This document shows, piece after piece, positions 1 to 7,454 of a DNA stretch of 20,426 bases (positions are counted from its first letter, which is position 1; the number at the start of each line of letters is the position of its first letter). The DNA is taken from IMG/VR virus record IMGVR_UViG_3300002242_000765, positions 1 through 20,426 of that record. One strand, written 5' to 3'. The stretch comes from a virus. The notes beneath the pieces were generated by a model. The model had not been told where the DNA came from, made no database searches, and saw only the letters and a program-made list of their open reading frames with translations. A program made the translations under genes and the position numbers.

Positions 1-1
1 T

Positions 2-1648
2 CCAAATCCAACTGCTCGTATGAACTGGACAATGATTAATGAAATCTATAACGCAGGGTGGGGATTATATAATCACGGTGCGAATGAACTTGTGTCACCT
101 GCATTTGATGGCTTGACCCAACCCCAGATTGATGCTTTAATTGCTGTGGAGATTGATGACGCTGAGGTTGCAATTCGTGCAAATACGGGAGTTAGAGCAA
201 AGAACTTCACAGCCCCATCAAATGATAATAACTATGACCCTCTCACAATAACAAGAGCAAATAGCGGAGATTTAAAGATTGTTAACAATATTAGAAGTCC
301 CCAGACTGATGCATATTTAAGAGCATATCAGTTTTGGTACACTACTGCGGGTGGTAGAATTGATGGAATCGGTGCTGATTATGATTTTAATAATGTTACA
401 GAAGGTGCTAATTTGCAATTGGATTCTACTGATTTAGATTTCATATCTACCGCAATTGCGGGACTTTCTGGTGGAGAAAACTCTTGGTTTGCCAGTGGTA
501 TTCACCGTTGTGCATTTGGGGATGCTGAAACTCCTGACGCTGTAAGTTTAAAGTTTACAGAAATGAGGGATTTCTTTGAGAGATTGGATAACACTTATGG
601 GAAGAATGGGACTGATGTTCTTTGGTTTGCCCCTCAAAACGAAATATACGAGTATCAGTTCACAAGTGAACTCTCAGTATTAAGTACTGTAATAGATGGT
701 AATACTGTGACTGTTACGTGTAATTTTGCAAATGTTCCCTCTGAGTTTAGAGAACATGCACTATCATTACTTATTGATTCTGATGTCAATATTACAAATG
801 TTACATATGAGAACTTTGATGTATCTTCAGATAATATTGGTTATTCAGGAGATAATACAACTGCTCTTGTTAATGTTTCATATAATCCTGCTTACGAAGC
901 TGCTGTTTTACAAAGAGGTAGAGCAGAAGTTCTTGTGACTGAAGCTGAAAATACACAACAACAAAGTGATTTCGATGCAGCGCAATCGTTTGTTAATACT
1001 CTTTCAAATGGTTCGTATAAAGATGCATTACAAGCTAGATTAGATGCTATTACTGTTGTTCCAAATTCTACAGTAATAAACGTTGATTTTGGTAGCAGTA
1101 ACGTTGGTTCTGATACATCGGGTAACTGGAACAACATGACCGACTCACAAGGGTTAACTACTGCTTCTTCTGGTCTAACTAGTTTGATTAGTTCTACTGG
1201 TAGTATCACCAGTATAAACTTGGAAGTAAGTGCTGATTTTGATTTGGTTCAAACTAACTCAAGAGCATCAGTTTCTCAAGTTAATAATCCATTTCCATAC
1301 TCTTCTCTTAGAGATAGTTGGGAAACAACTCCTACATCAACTGGTGCTGTTAAGTTTACTAACTTAGACCCTACGAAAGTCTATGACTTTGTATTTTGTG
1401 CCTCTCGTGGTTTCACTGACCAAGATACTATATATACGGTAATTGGTGCAACTACTCAAGCGGTGTTCTTAACAACTAAGAATAATGGTGCTGACGATAT
1501 TTGGGAAACAGTATCAATAACTTCTGGTATTGTACCAGATATTAGTAACGAAATTGAAGTAACCGTTGAAGGTTCTGTTGGTCTTGTTCCTAACACAAGT
1601 CATCAAGGTTTCTTAGGTGTAATTCAAATAGTAGAAAGAAATCCATAA
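2..1648 (+). CDS. Tail fibre/adhesin with polysaccharide-deacetylase-like domain (5' end cut by window)
   Basis: The reading frame is open from base 2, so the true start lies upstream; the first visible Met (base 20) sits inside the domain. Numbering from that Met, residues 1-215 resemble the NodB-type polysaccharide deacetylase fold: a NHG motif (H19) fits the metal-binding His of motif 2, FTAPSN (63-68) fits the motif 3 proline loop, and SGIHR (H162) fits the late HisX motif, followed by a segment ending NEIYEY. The Asp pair of motif 1 would be upstream and cannot be checked. Residues about 350-542 form a separate beta-rich domain starting INVDFGSS, resembling galactose-binding-like jelly-roll modules of secreted Bacteroidota proteins. 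The likely role is binding and trimming host surface polysaccharide. The stop overlaps the start of the amidase gene (TAATG). The deacetylase call is by motif recognition only; catalytic activity is unproven. Confidence 0.62.
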   Translation, partial: PNPTARMNWTMINEIYNAGWGLYNHGANELVSPAFDGLTQPQIDALIAVEIDDAEVAIRANTGVRAKNFTAPSNDNNYDPLTITRANSGDLKIVNNIRSPQTDAYLRAYQFWYTTAGGRIDGIGADYDFNNVTEGANLQLDSTDLDFISTAIAGLSGGENSWFASGIHRCAFGDAETPDAVSLKFTEMRDFFERLDNTYGKNGTDVLWFAPQNEIYEYQFTSELSVLSTVIDGNTVTVTCNFANVPSEFREHALSLLIDSDVNITNVTYENFDVSSDNIGYSGDNTTALVNVSYNPAYEAAVLQRGRAEVLVTEAENTQQQSDFDAAQSFVNTLSNGSYKDALQARLDAITVVPNSTVINVDFGSSNVGSDTSGNWNNMTDSQGLTTASSGLTSLISSTGSITSINLEVSADFDLVQTNSRASVSQVNNPFPYSSLRDSWETTPTSTGAVKFTNLDPTKVYDFVFCASRGFTDQDTIYTVIGATTQAVFLTTKNNGADDIWETVSITSGIVPDISNEIEVTVEGSVGLVPNTSHQGFLGVIQIVERNP

Positions 1649-2277
1649 TGATTAAAAACGTAATACTTGATTTTGGACATGGTGGTCTCGACGCGAACGG
1701 GAATTATACCACATCACCTAATAAAATGCATACATTTCCTGATGGAGTTGTTGCATATGAGGGAGTACTTAATAGACAAATAGGTGGTCACATTTATACT
1801 TGTCTTCGTTCTCATACTGATTTGAACGTTGTTTGTACGGTAAAGGAAGATGACCCTAGAGACCTATCTTTAGGGTATAGAGTCCGCGTAGCCAACTCAT
1901 TTGACCCAAAAAGTACTATCTTTGTATCCGTGCATTGTAATGCATCTCCCAACCATAATGCGCAGGGAAAGGAGATTTTCACAACAAAGGGATTCACCCA
2001 AAGTGATGTACTAGCGGAACATATAGCCGATGCAGCAGAGTCTGCTCTAGGTCGTTTCAATATGAAACTTCGATATGATTTTTCCGATGGTGACAAAGAC
2101 AAAGAGGCTGACTTCTATGTATTGAGAAAAACCAAATGTCCTGCTGTATTGATTGAGTGTGGCTTTTTTGATTTCAGACCAGAATTTGATAAACTAAGCG
2201 ACCCTCTCTTTCAGGGAGATTACGGTAGCATGGTTTATACTGGAATCATAAACTACATCAATGAAGATAAACAATAA
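1648..2277 (+). CDS. N-acetylmuramoyl-L-alanine amidase (Amidase_3 family endolysin)
   Basis: This 209-residue protein is a zinc-dependent amidase that cuts the bond between N-acetylmuramic acid and the first L-Ala of the peptidoglycan stem. Family landmarks are in order: LDFGHGG with zinc ligand H11, YEGVLNR with E38, VSVHCNAS with H96, and LIECGFFD with the catalytic Glu E170. The length matches a single catalytic domain without a cell-wall-binding domain. No signal peptide is visible, so export would need a holin or a pinholin-type route, and no clear holin is in the window. The start is fixed by the TAATG overlap with the upstream fibre gene. Its place between two fibre genes also leaves open a virion-associated lysin that acts during entry rather than a release endolysin. 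Confidence 0.93.
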   Translation: MIKNVILDFGHGGLDANGNYTTSPNKMHTFPDGVVAYEGVLNRQIGGHIYTCLRSHTDLNVVCTVKEDDPRDLSLGYRVRVANSFDPKSTIFVSVHCNASPNHNAQGKEIFTTKGFTQSDVLAEHIADAAESALGRFNMKLRYDFSDGDKDKEADFYVLRKTKCPAVLIECGFFDFRPEFDKLSDPLFQGDYGSMVYTGIINYINEDKQ

Positions 2278-5200
2278 AGATGCGTATTCGATTGACAACC
2301 AACTAAGTCTGGATGACTTTCTCATTGGTTCAGATGCGGATAATGCAGATAAGACTCGAAATTACCTTTTACGTGGTATCTTTTCAACGTTTAAGACTAG
2401 TCTCAATTTAACTAGTATTGAGTTTACCTTCTCGGCAGGTACTGACCCTGACATTGACCATACAGACCAAGGGTTCTTTACAACAAATTCTAACCAAACT
2501 TCATTTGGGGCGATTACAAGCGTTCTAATCAACAAACTCGACCTTAATGGTATCGACATATCATCTGTAATAGATGTAATCTCTCAGAACACCTCTAGCT
2601 TTACTGTGAGGTTCTCGAAACCATCTTCAACTGGTCAAGTGTTCTATTTTGCAATAAACTCCATTGTTGATTCAGGAACACACTACATTTTAAACGTAAC
2701 ACCGTTTGTAGGGGGTACTGCCCTTGTTGACGAAACAACATATGGTCTGAATTTTGATTTATCAGGTGTGCCATCCATACTTACAGAATCAGACCCAATC
2801 TTTAGTGCATCTCCTGCGGGTTCAATTACAAACACCAACGTTAGTCAATGGAACTCAGCATTCGGTTGGGGTGACCATGCAAGTGTAGGTTATTTGACAT
2901 CTGTTGCAATTGGTGATGTTACTGGATTTACTGACAATAGTAGTAATTGGAATACTGCTTTTGGATGGGGAAATCACGCTGATGTGGGTTATCTCACTTC
3001 ATTTTCAGAATCAGACCCTGTTTATTCATCATCTCCTGCTTCTGGAATAACAAGTATTCTCATAGGTCAATGGAATTTGGCATATTCATGGGGCGACCAC
3101 TCCACAGCAGGTTATATCGTAGGAGAATCAGACCCAGTATTCTTGGCTTCTGTTGCTGCATCAATCACATCAGCACAAGTCAATAATTGGAACGCTGCAT
3201 ATTCATGGGGCGACCACGGTGTTGTGGGTTATTTGACATCTGAATCAGACCCAGTATTTTCAGCTTCTGTTGCTGCGGGAATAATAACTTCGGATATTAC
3301 AAACTGGAACTCAGCATTCGGTTGGGGCGACCACGGTGTTGTGGGTTATGAACTTCAATCAAACAAAGGTATTGCAAACGGATATGCTCCACTTAATGGT
3401 TCTGGGGTTATTGATTCTCAATATCTCCCTGCTTTTGTGGATGATGTACTTGAGTTTGCAAACCTTGCATCATTCCCAGTAACTGGTGAAACTGGAAAAT
3501 TATACATTGCTCTTGATTCCAACTTTACTTATCGTTGGTCAGGTTCTACTTATATTCAAGTAGGTGGTGGTGGAGCAGGTGCTGTTGATTCTGTGTTTGG
3601 TAGAGTAGGTGGTGTTGTGGCTCAAGTAGGAGATTATTCGTCATTTTATGTTCAAAAGACGGGAGATACCATGACAGGTAATCTTACCATAAATTCAACA
3701 TCCTTTCTTCTTGATAGCGGTACTACTTATGGACAAATAGTTCAAAGAAGAGAAGTGTCTGCTGTTGACTATGAATCTGCACTAGCCATTAATGGTGGAA
3801 GCGGTGCAGGTCTATGGACATGGAATGGTGGTGCAGGAACAGCTACATATTTAGAACAAGCATCTACAGGACTTAGATATTATAACGGAAGTTCTTATGT
3901 ATTTGAAGTAGGTACTGATGGGGGTATAGATACTAGTGGTCAGACTTTATCAATGAATTATGGTAATAAAAGTAGAATTGATTTTCTAAACCTTACTAAT
4001 GCTGACCAATCTGTAAGACTAGAATATGAAGCGTCAGATGGCAACCTCATATCTGGTGGGTACGCTTTGAGAATTGTATCTCAAAATGCAATACCACAAT
4101 CATTAGCTTCTCTTGAAGTTGAAGGTAGAATAGGTACTTTGGGTGGTTTTATATCAGCAACAAGAGCAGGTGGAGAATCAGACACATACAGGGCATTATT
4201 TGGTAATTCAGGAACAACTAATAACTTTTTGTTTGGTGGTTCAACAACTGGGTCTGCAACTGCTATGGACACTTTTCTTAGAGTAAGAACAGTAGCAGCA
4301 GGGGATTTATTGTTTCAAGAGGATGGAAACAGCCACACCATTTGGCACTCTGGTAATGATGGTGATGGTTCTGCTCTTGATGCTGATTTATATAAAGGTT
4401 TAGATTTAGGAGCTAGTGGTGCTTGGTGGAATGCTATGACCCGAATCCAATCCAATGGTGTAATGGAAGTTGGTAGATATATTGATTTTCATAGGTCAAA
4501 TACAGGTACTACCGATTACGATGCTAGGTTAGATAATGTAGCTGTGGGGCATCTTAGACTTACCTCAACAAATACTTCTCAAATAATAGAGGCGTATAAT
4601 AGTTCTACTGAATTTGCTCAACTACAGGCTAATGCTTCTGGTGGGGCTTTAATTCTATCAGATGACACTTTAACGAATACTATTTTAAGAGGATATGGTG
4701 ACTCTGAGTTTTATGGTGGTGGGGTAGAGGTTTATAATGGTCAGTTACTTACAGGAAATACTAGTGGTGGTTTTAATGGTCAACTAACAGTCGCTAAGAA
4801 TGATGGTGGTTCAATGGTTTTGACCCATGAAGACGATTATTTGAGATGGAGACGTTCTGGTGGGGGTACTATTCTAGGATGGAGATGGGATAGTTTTGAT
4901 ACTACCGTCATGACATTAACCAGTAGTACTGGATTGACGGTAGTAGGTGATATTTTTGCCAATGGTACTAAATATGAAGGAGATAATAAAGAAATTATTA
5001 GATTTTCAGATGCTTGGTTAAGATTAAACCCTGCTAATGAATTTACTTCAGGTATTTACATGGCATCATCTATTGCTCGAACAGATAACCAATTCCAAGT
5101 AGGTTCGGGTGGTTCGGCTTTTTATGCTAATAGTTCAGGTGACGTAAGAGTATCTGGTGCTTATATGAGAAATAATCACAATACTGGATATCTTGAGGGT

Positions 5201-5755
5201 TCTTATAATAACGTTGGAGCAAACAATAATAATACCAATCCCATTTATGTAATTGGTTCATCTTATGTACCTACTACTACTGCTCTAAGTAATATGTATG
5301 GTATTGGGTATAGTAATGGCTCTGCAACGTTTTTGAATTCAACTGACTTGGGTACTAATCCTGCGGGTTGGGGAATGTATGTGGCAGCAGATGGTAACGC
5401 TCGTATTTTCCTTAATGCAACTAATGGACACATTTATGCAGGGGGTAACATGTATGCTGATAACTTTATTCTATCATCCGATATTACAAAGAAAACCAAC
5501 ATAGAGAATATTGAAGAGACTTTCGATGTTCGTTGGAGAAGCTTTGAAATGAAGAAGGAGTTGGGCGAAATCAGATACGGTGTTATTGCTCAAGAGTTGC
5601 AAGAAACTCACCCACAGTTTGTACATGACGATGGTACAGGGAATCTATCTGTGCGATACATTGACTTATTGGTAGCTAAAATGGCTGAGAAGGACAAGCA
5701 GATTGATAACCTTGAGGAACGAATCGAAAGATTAGAAAAAGCAATACTAGGATAA
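2261..5755 (+). CDS. Tail fibre with WGDH-type repeats and C-terminal S74 intramolecular chaperone
   Basis: This 1164-residue receptor-binding fibre candidate starts inside the amidase gene (17-base overlap); no other in-frame Met lies near, so ATG 2261 is chosen. The N-terminus (LDDFLIGSDADNADKTRNYL) resembles the particle-attachment end of flavobacterial phage fibres. Residues about 176-366 hold five repeats with the pattern ESDPVF...NWN.A..WGDH..GYL. Then come motifs common in phage fibres: VFGRVGGVVAQVGDY, KTGDTMTGNL and IWHSGNDGDGSALDADL. The C-terminus is a Peptidase_S74 chaperone: LSSDITKKTNI gives the Ser-Lys dyad S1073/K1078, followed by RYGVIAQELQE and a terminal coiled coil (about 1138-1164). 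In this family the chaperone trimerises the fibre and then cuts itself off just before the Ser. The stop overlaps the next start (TAATG). Confidence 0.9.
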   Translation: MKINNKDAYSIDNQLSLDDFLIGSDADNADKTRNYLLRGIFSTFKTSLNLTSIEFTFSAGTDPDIDHTDQGFFTTNSNQTSFGAITSVLINKLDLNGIDISSVIDVISQNTSSFTVRFSKPSSTGQVFYFAINSIVDSGTHYILNVTPFVGGTALVDETTYGLNFDLSGVPSILTESDPIFSASPAGSITNTNVSQWNSAFGWGDHASVGYLTSVAIGDVTGFTDNSSNWNTAFGWGNHADVGYLTSFSESDPVYSSSPASGITSILIGQWNLAYSWGDHSTAGYIVGESDPVFLASVAASITSAQVNNWNAAYSWGDHGVVGYLTSESDPVFSASVAAGIITSDITNWNSAFGWGDHGVVGYELQSNKGIANGYAPLNGSGVIDSQYLPAFVDDVLEFANLASFPVTGETGKLYIALDSNFTYRWSGSTYIQVGGGGAGAVDSVFGRVGGVVAQVGDYSSFYVQKTGDTMTGNLTINSTSFLLDSGTTYGQIVQRREVSAVDYESALAINGGSGAGLWTWNGGAGTATYLEQASTGLRYYNGSSYVFEVGTDGGIDTSGQTLSMNYGNKSRIDFLNLTNADQSVRLEYEASDGNLISGGYALRIVSQNAIPQSLASLEVEGRIGTLGGFISATRAGGESDTYRALFGNSGTTNNFLFGGSTTGSATAMDTFLRVRTVAAGDLLFQEDGNSHTIWHSGNDGDGSALDADLYKGLDLGASGAWWNAMTRIQSNGVMEVGRYIDFHRSNTGTTDYDARLDNVAVGHLRLTSTNTSQIIEAYNSSTEFAQLQANASGGALILSDDTLTNTILRGYGDSEFYGGGVEVYNGQLLTGNTSGGFNGQLTVAKNDGGSMVLTHEDDYLRWRRSGGGTILGWRWDSFDTTVMTLTSSTGLTVVGDIFANGTKYEGDNKEIIRFSDAWLRLNPANEFTSGIYMASSIARTDNQFQVGSGGSAFYANSSGDVRVSGAYMRNNHNTGYLEGSYNNVGANNNNTNPIYVIGSSYVPTTTALSNMYGIGYSNGSATFLNSTDLGTNPAGWGMYVAADGNARIFLNATNGHIYAGGNMYADNFILSSDITKKTNIENIEETFDVRWRSFEMKKELGEIRYGVIAQELQETHPQFVHDDGTGNLSVRYIDLLVAKMAEKDKQIDNLEERIERLEKAILG
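2786..3358 (+). repeat. Five coding repeats in the tail fibre (about 117 bases each)
   Basis: The seed GAATCAGACCC recurs at 2786, 3008, 3125 and 3242. The last three are spaced exactly 117 bases (39 codons) apart. Between 2786 and 3008 lies a degenerate fifth unit of about 35 codons that keeps NWNTAFGWGNH but lost the ESDP start. DNA identity is patchy: units 1 and 5 share TCAGCATTCGGTTGGGG, units 3 and 4 share GCATATTCATGGGGCGACCA, and units 4 and 5 share GGGGCGACCACGGTGTTGTG. This mosaic suggests recombination between units. It is protein-coding and not a CRISPR array. Confidence 0.9.
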
Positions 5756-6225
5756 TGCCAGTACCAAACACAACAACATTTACACTTGCTAATGTCTGCG
5801 ATGAAATCGGATTGATTGGTTCTGCTCGAACATTAAGTAATTGTTTTGCAAGTGCAAATTCTTCTGGTTTTAATCTCACCTATGGAAATATCAATGATGA
5901 TGACCTATTGGCATTTCGTGATTATGACCACTCTGGTGGTGGAATAACCCCATCATTGACAATAAGTCCAACTTCCTTAACACCATCTGCAAATGCAGGA
6001 TTTAATTCATTTTCTGTTACTTCCAACACAACTTGGAATGTTACATATAGTCAGTCATGGGTTAGTGGTACAAATAGTGGAAGCGGTAATGGCACTGTAA
6101 GTTTTTTCTATGATTCTAATGGTACAGGTTCTCCAAGGTCTGCCACAATTATAGTAACGACAACATCAGGTTCACCTTCAGTAAGTAGAACTTATTCAAT
6201 AACCCAAGCATCAGGATTCGAGTAA
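5755..6225 (+). CDS. BACON-domain protein, probable tail/adhesin accessory
   Basis: This 156-residue protein starts at the TAATG overlap with the long fibre gene. Residues 8-60 (TFTLANV, LSNCFASAN, LLAFRDYDH) look like a short module found at the front of Bacteroidota phage and surface proteins. Residues about 66-154 match the BACON pattern (Bacteroidetes-associated carbohydrate-binding often N-terminal): LTISPTSL, then SNTTWNVTYSQSWVSG with the two conserved Trp, GNGTVSFFYD, a basic SPRSATIIV strand, and the closing YSITQASG. BACON domains are immunoglobulin-like and are thought to bind carbohydrate or mucin; a BACON protein is a known feature of crAssphage. No signal peptide is seen. It is likely a virion surface protein assembled with the fibre. 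The domain call is by eye; ligand and position in the virion are unknown. Confidence 0.75.
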   Translation: MPVPNTTTFTLANVCDEIGLIGSARTLSNCFASANSSGFNLTYGNINDDDLLAFRDYDHSGGGITPSLTISPTSLTPSANAGFNSFSVTSNTTWNVTYSQSWVSGTNSGSGNGTVSFFYDSNGTGSPRSATIIVTTTSGSPSVSRTYSITQASGFE

Positions 6226-6244
6226 TATCAGGTTATTTGATATT
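6224..6244 (+). promoter_or_regulatory. AT-rich inverted repeat between the tail-fibre operon and the next promoter
   Basis: AATATCA (6224-6230) and TGATATT (6238-6244) are perfect 7-base inverted arms around a 7-base loop. The left arm overlaps the stop codon of the BACON gene, and the right arm ends 6 bases before the TATATTTG element. No T-tract follows directly, so it is a poor intrinsic terminator. It could be a weak terminator or an operator for a DNA-binding regulator. Confidence 0.4.
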
Positions 6245-6250
6245 TATTCG

Positions 6251-6258
6251 TATATTTG
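6251..6258 (+). promoter_or_regulatory. Bacteroidota -7 promoter element TATATTTG
   Basis: TATATTTGCA fits the TAnnTTTG consensus recognised by the Bacteroidota primary sigma factor and lies 36 bases before the ATG at 6295. The only nearby TTTG (6236-6239) is too close to serve as a standard -33 element, so the upstream half is not convincing. Confidence 0.5.
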
Positions 6259-6294
6259 CAACTGAAACTATTAATAATTAAATACTTTTTAGAA

Positions 6295-6612
6295 ATGGCG
6301 AAAGCAAAGAAACCACAAGTTGACCCTCAAGTTGAAGCACAAGCTGAAATGCAAGCAAGGGTAGACAAATTGAACAAACTGAGTAAAGTTGTTCGTTACG
6401 CAGGTCTTAACCTGACCCCACAAATCCTTAGTCTTATTTTGGATGGTAACGTTGTTACCTTGGTGAACAAAATCAATGATGAACTTGAAGCAAATGATGG
6501 AAACCTTGATTTGGATTCTGTTGATGCTATCATCGCTGAGATTGATAAAGCTGCACAAGCAGAGCAGGAAGCTCAAGAAGCTCCCAAACCTACCAAGTTA
6601 GACAAGGTATAA
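6295..6612 (+). CDS. Small acidic helical protein, function unknown
   Basis: This gene encodes 105 residues from the ATG at 6295 (MAKAKK). A TTG start at 6256 is in frame but lies inside the -7 promoter element, so it is rejected. The N-terminus is lysine-rich, followed by a Gln/Ala/Glu helix (PQVEAQAEMQARVDKLNKL, about 11-29). A central hydrophobic part (LTPQILSLILDGNVVTLVNKI) reads as two short amphipathic helices, and the tail is acidic and Ala/Gln-rich. No membrane segment or signal peptide is convincing. It is first in a unit from the 6251 promoter and is joined by TAATG to the membrane protein downstream, so a link to lysis or the envelope is possible but not shown. I do not recognise the family. 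Confidence 0.7.
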   Translation: MAKAKKPQVDPQVEAQAEMQARVDKLNKLSKVVRYAGLNLTPQILSLILDGNVVTLVNKINDELEANDGNLDLDSVDAIIAEIDKAAQAEQEAQEAPKPTKLDKV

Positions 6613-7205
6613 TGAAAACTTGGCAAAGATATGGCTTAGTAGCACTCATCGCTTTTGTGGTGGGTGCTTTGGCTTTCCAACCAAGTAAGCAAAAGCCAGA
6701 GGTTAAGATTGAGACTGTGACCAAGATTGATACGGTCACCGTGGTCAAGCGTGATAGTGTACCGTTCATCCCAGTAATAAAGGATAAAACCGTTACAAAA
6801 GAGGACGTTACAATTACAGTACCTACCGAGCAAGAGCCTGATGGTACTCAGGTAAAAACTAAACTGTACAAGGGTACAAAAGTGTTTGATGATGTAAAAG
6901 CCAAATTGGAATATGAGATATTTGCAGATTCCTTACATGCTACATCATTTAATTTAGAAGTTGAAGAACAAACTGTTATAAAAGAAGTTGTCACCACAAT
7001 AGAAAAGACTCTGCCACCTAAATCAGCGTTATTTATCGGTGGTGGTGTTGACTTCGGAGAAGGTATTCAGGCTGCTGAGATAGGGTTAATGTACAACCGT
7101 AGACAAAAGTGGCAAGCAGGAATTGTCGTAAATCAAGACCTTACTGGAAATCTCCCACAGAACATGAGAACTACCGTTGGTGGTAGGGTGTACATCAAAC
7201 TCTAA
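6612..7205 (+). CDS. Membrane-anchored protein with beta-rich C-terminus; spanin-like candidate
   Basis: This 197-residue protein is translationally coupled (TAATG) to the small protein before it. Residues 8-22 (GLVALIAFVVGALAF) form one N-terminal membrane segment after a short positive start, with no lipobox Cys. Residues about 28-135 are a charged stretch of repeated Thr/Val/Lys/Asp strands (KIETVTKIDTVTVVKRD) ending in a likely helix. Residues about 139-197 alternate hydrophobic and polar residues with Gly turns (SALFIGGGVDFGEG, KWQAGIVVNQDL, GGRVYIKL), like a few outer-membrane beta strands. An inner-membrane anchor, a periplasmic span and an outer-membrane-seeking end would suit a single-protein spanin that disrupts the outer membrane. 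The family is not recognised with certainty; a virion or envelope role is also possible. Confidence 0.72.
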   Translation: MKTWQRYGLVALIAFVVGALAFQPSKQKPEVKIETVTKIDTVTVVKRDSVPFIPVIKDKTVTKEDVTITVPTEQEPDGTQVKTKLYKGTKVFDDVKAKLEYEIFADSLHATSFNLEVEEQTVIKEVVTTIEKTLPPKSALFIGGGVDFGEGIQAAEIGLMYNRRQKWQAGIVVNQDLTGNLPQNMRTTVGGRVYIKL

Positions 7206-7213
7206 ACTTTTCG

Positions 7214-7221
7214 TATCTTTG
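7214..7221 (+). promoter_or_regulatory. Bacteroidota -7 promoter element TATCTTTG
   Basis: TATCTTTGTA fits TAnnTTTG and lies 20 bases before the ATG at 7242, in the only gap (36 bases) between the membrane protein and the 70-residue gene. No TTTG is found at the expected -33 position. It would drive the small protein, co-chaperonin-like gene, terminase and portal. Confidence 0.6.
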
Positions 7222-7241
7222 TATCCTAATACAATAGAATT

Positions 7242-7454
7242 ATGATACGTAAGATTTCAATAGGCGTTGACTACAAGAACGCCATGCATTATACTGTCGG
7301 ACAACCGTTCGGACGGTTAACAGTAAAAGAGATTAAGTCTGAGGATGATGGTTATCATCTTTATGTTACTGATGAATACGGTGACTTCGTCGAATGGAAG
7401 TACTGGAACAATGCTGTACCAGTTCATGTTGAATTCGACATTGAAGCATTTTAA
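7242..7454 (+). CDS. Conserved-looking 70-residue protein, function unknown
   Basis: This compact protein begins MIRKISIGVDYKNAMHYTVG, followed by a beta-rich middle (RLTVKEIKS, YHLYVTDEYGDFVEWKYW) and a hydrophobic acidic end (VPVHVEFDIEAF). No membrane segment or cysteine is present. It is the first gene after the 7214 promoter and overlaps the co-chaperonin-like gene by TAATG, so the two are probably made together. The opening resembles small proteins I associate with Bacteroidota phages, but I cannot name a family or activity. The coding call is supported by the promoter, the start/stop coupling and the neat fit between neighbours. Confidence 0.72.
   Translation: MIRKISIGVDYKNAMHYTVGQPFGRLTVKEIKSEDDGYHLYVTDEYGDFVEWKYWNNAVPVHVEFDIEAF

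Noticed and set aside
892-1209. 105-residue minus-strand open frame within the fibre gene
   Set aside because: The plus-strand frame is continuous with clear domain structure; the minus-strand product shows no recognisable features.
2786-3358. Regularly spaced repeats that could suggest a CRISPR array
   Set aside because: The period is 117 bases, in frame and coding for conserved protein units; there are no short palindromic repeats with unique spacers and no cas genes.
6256-6294. TTG start giving 13 more residues to the small acidic protein
   Set aside because: It falls inside the TATATTTG promoter element, and an ATG with an A-rich context follows at 6295.
7217-7253. GTATC...GATAC and GTAT/ATAC inverted repeats after the 7214 promoter
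   Set aside because: The arms are only 4-5 bases and are expected by chance in AT-rich DNA.
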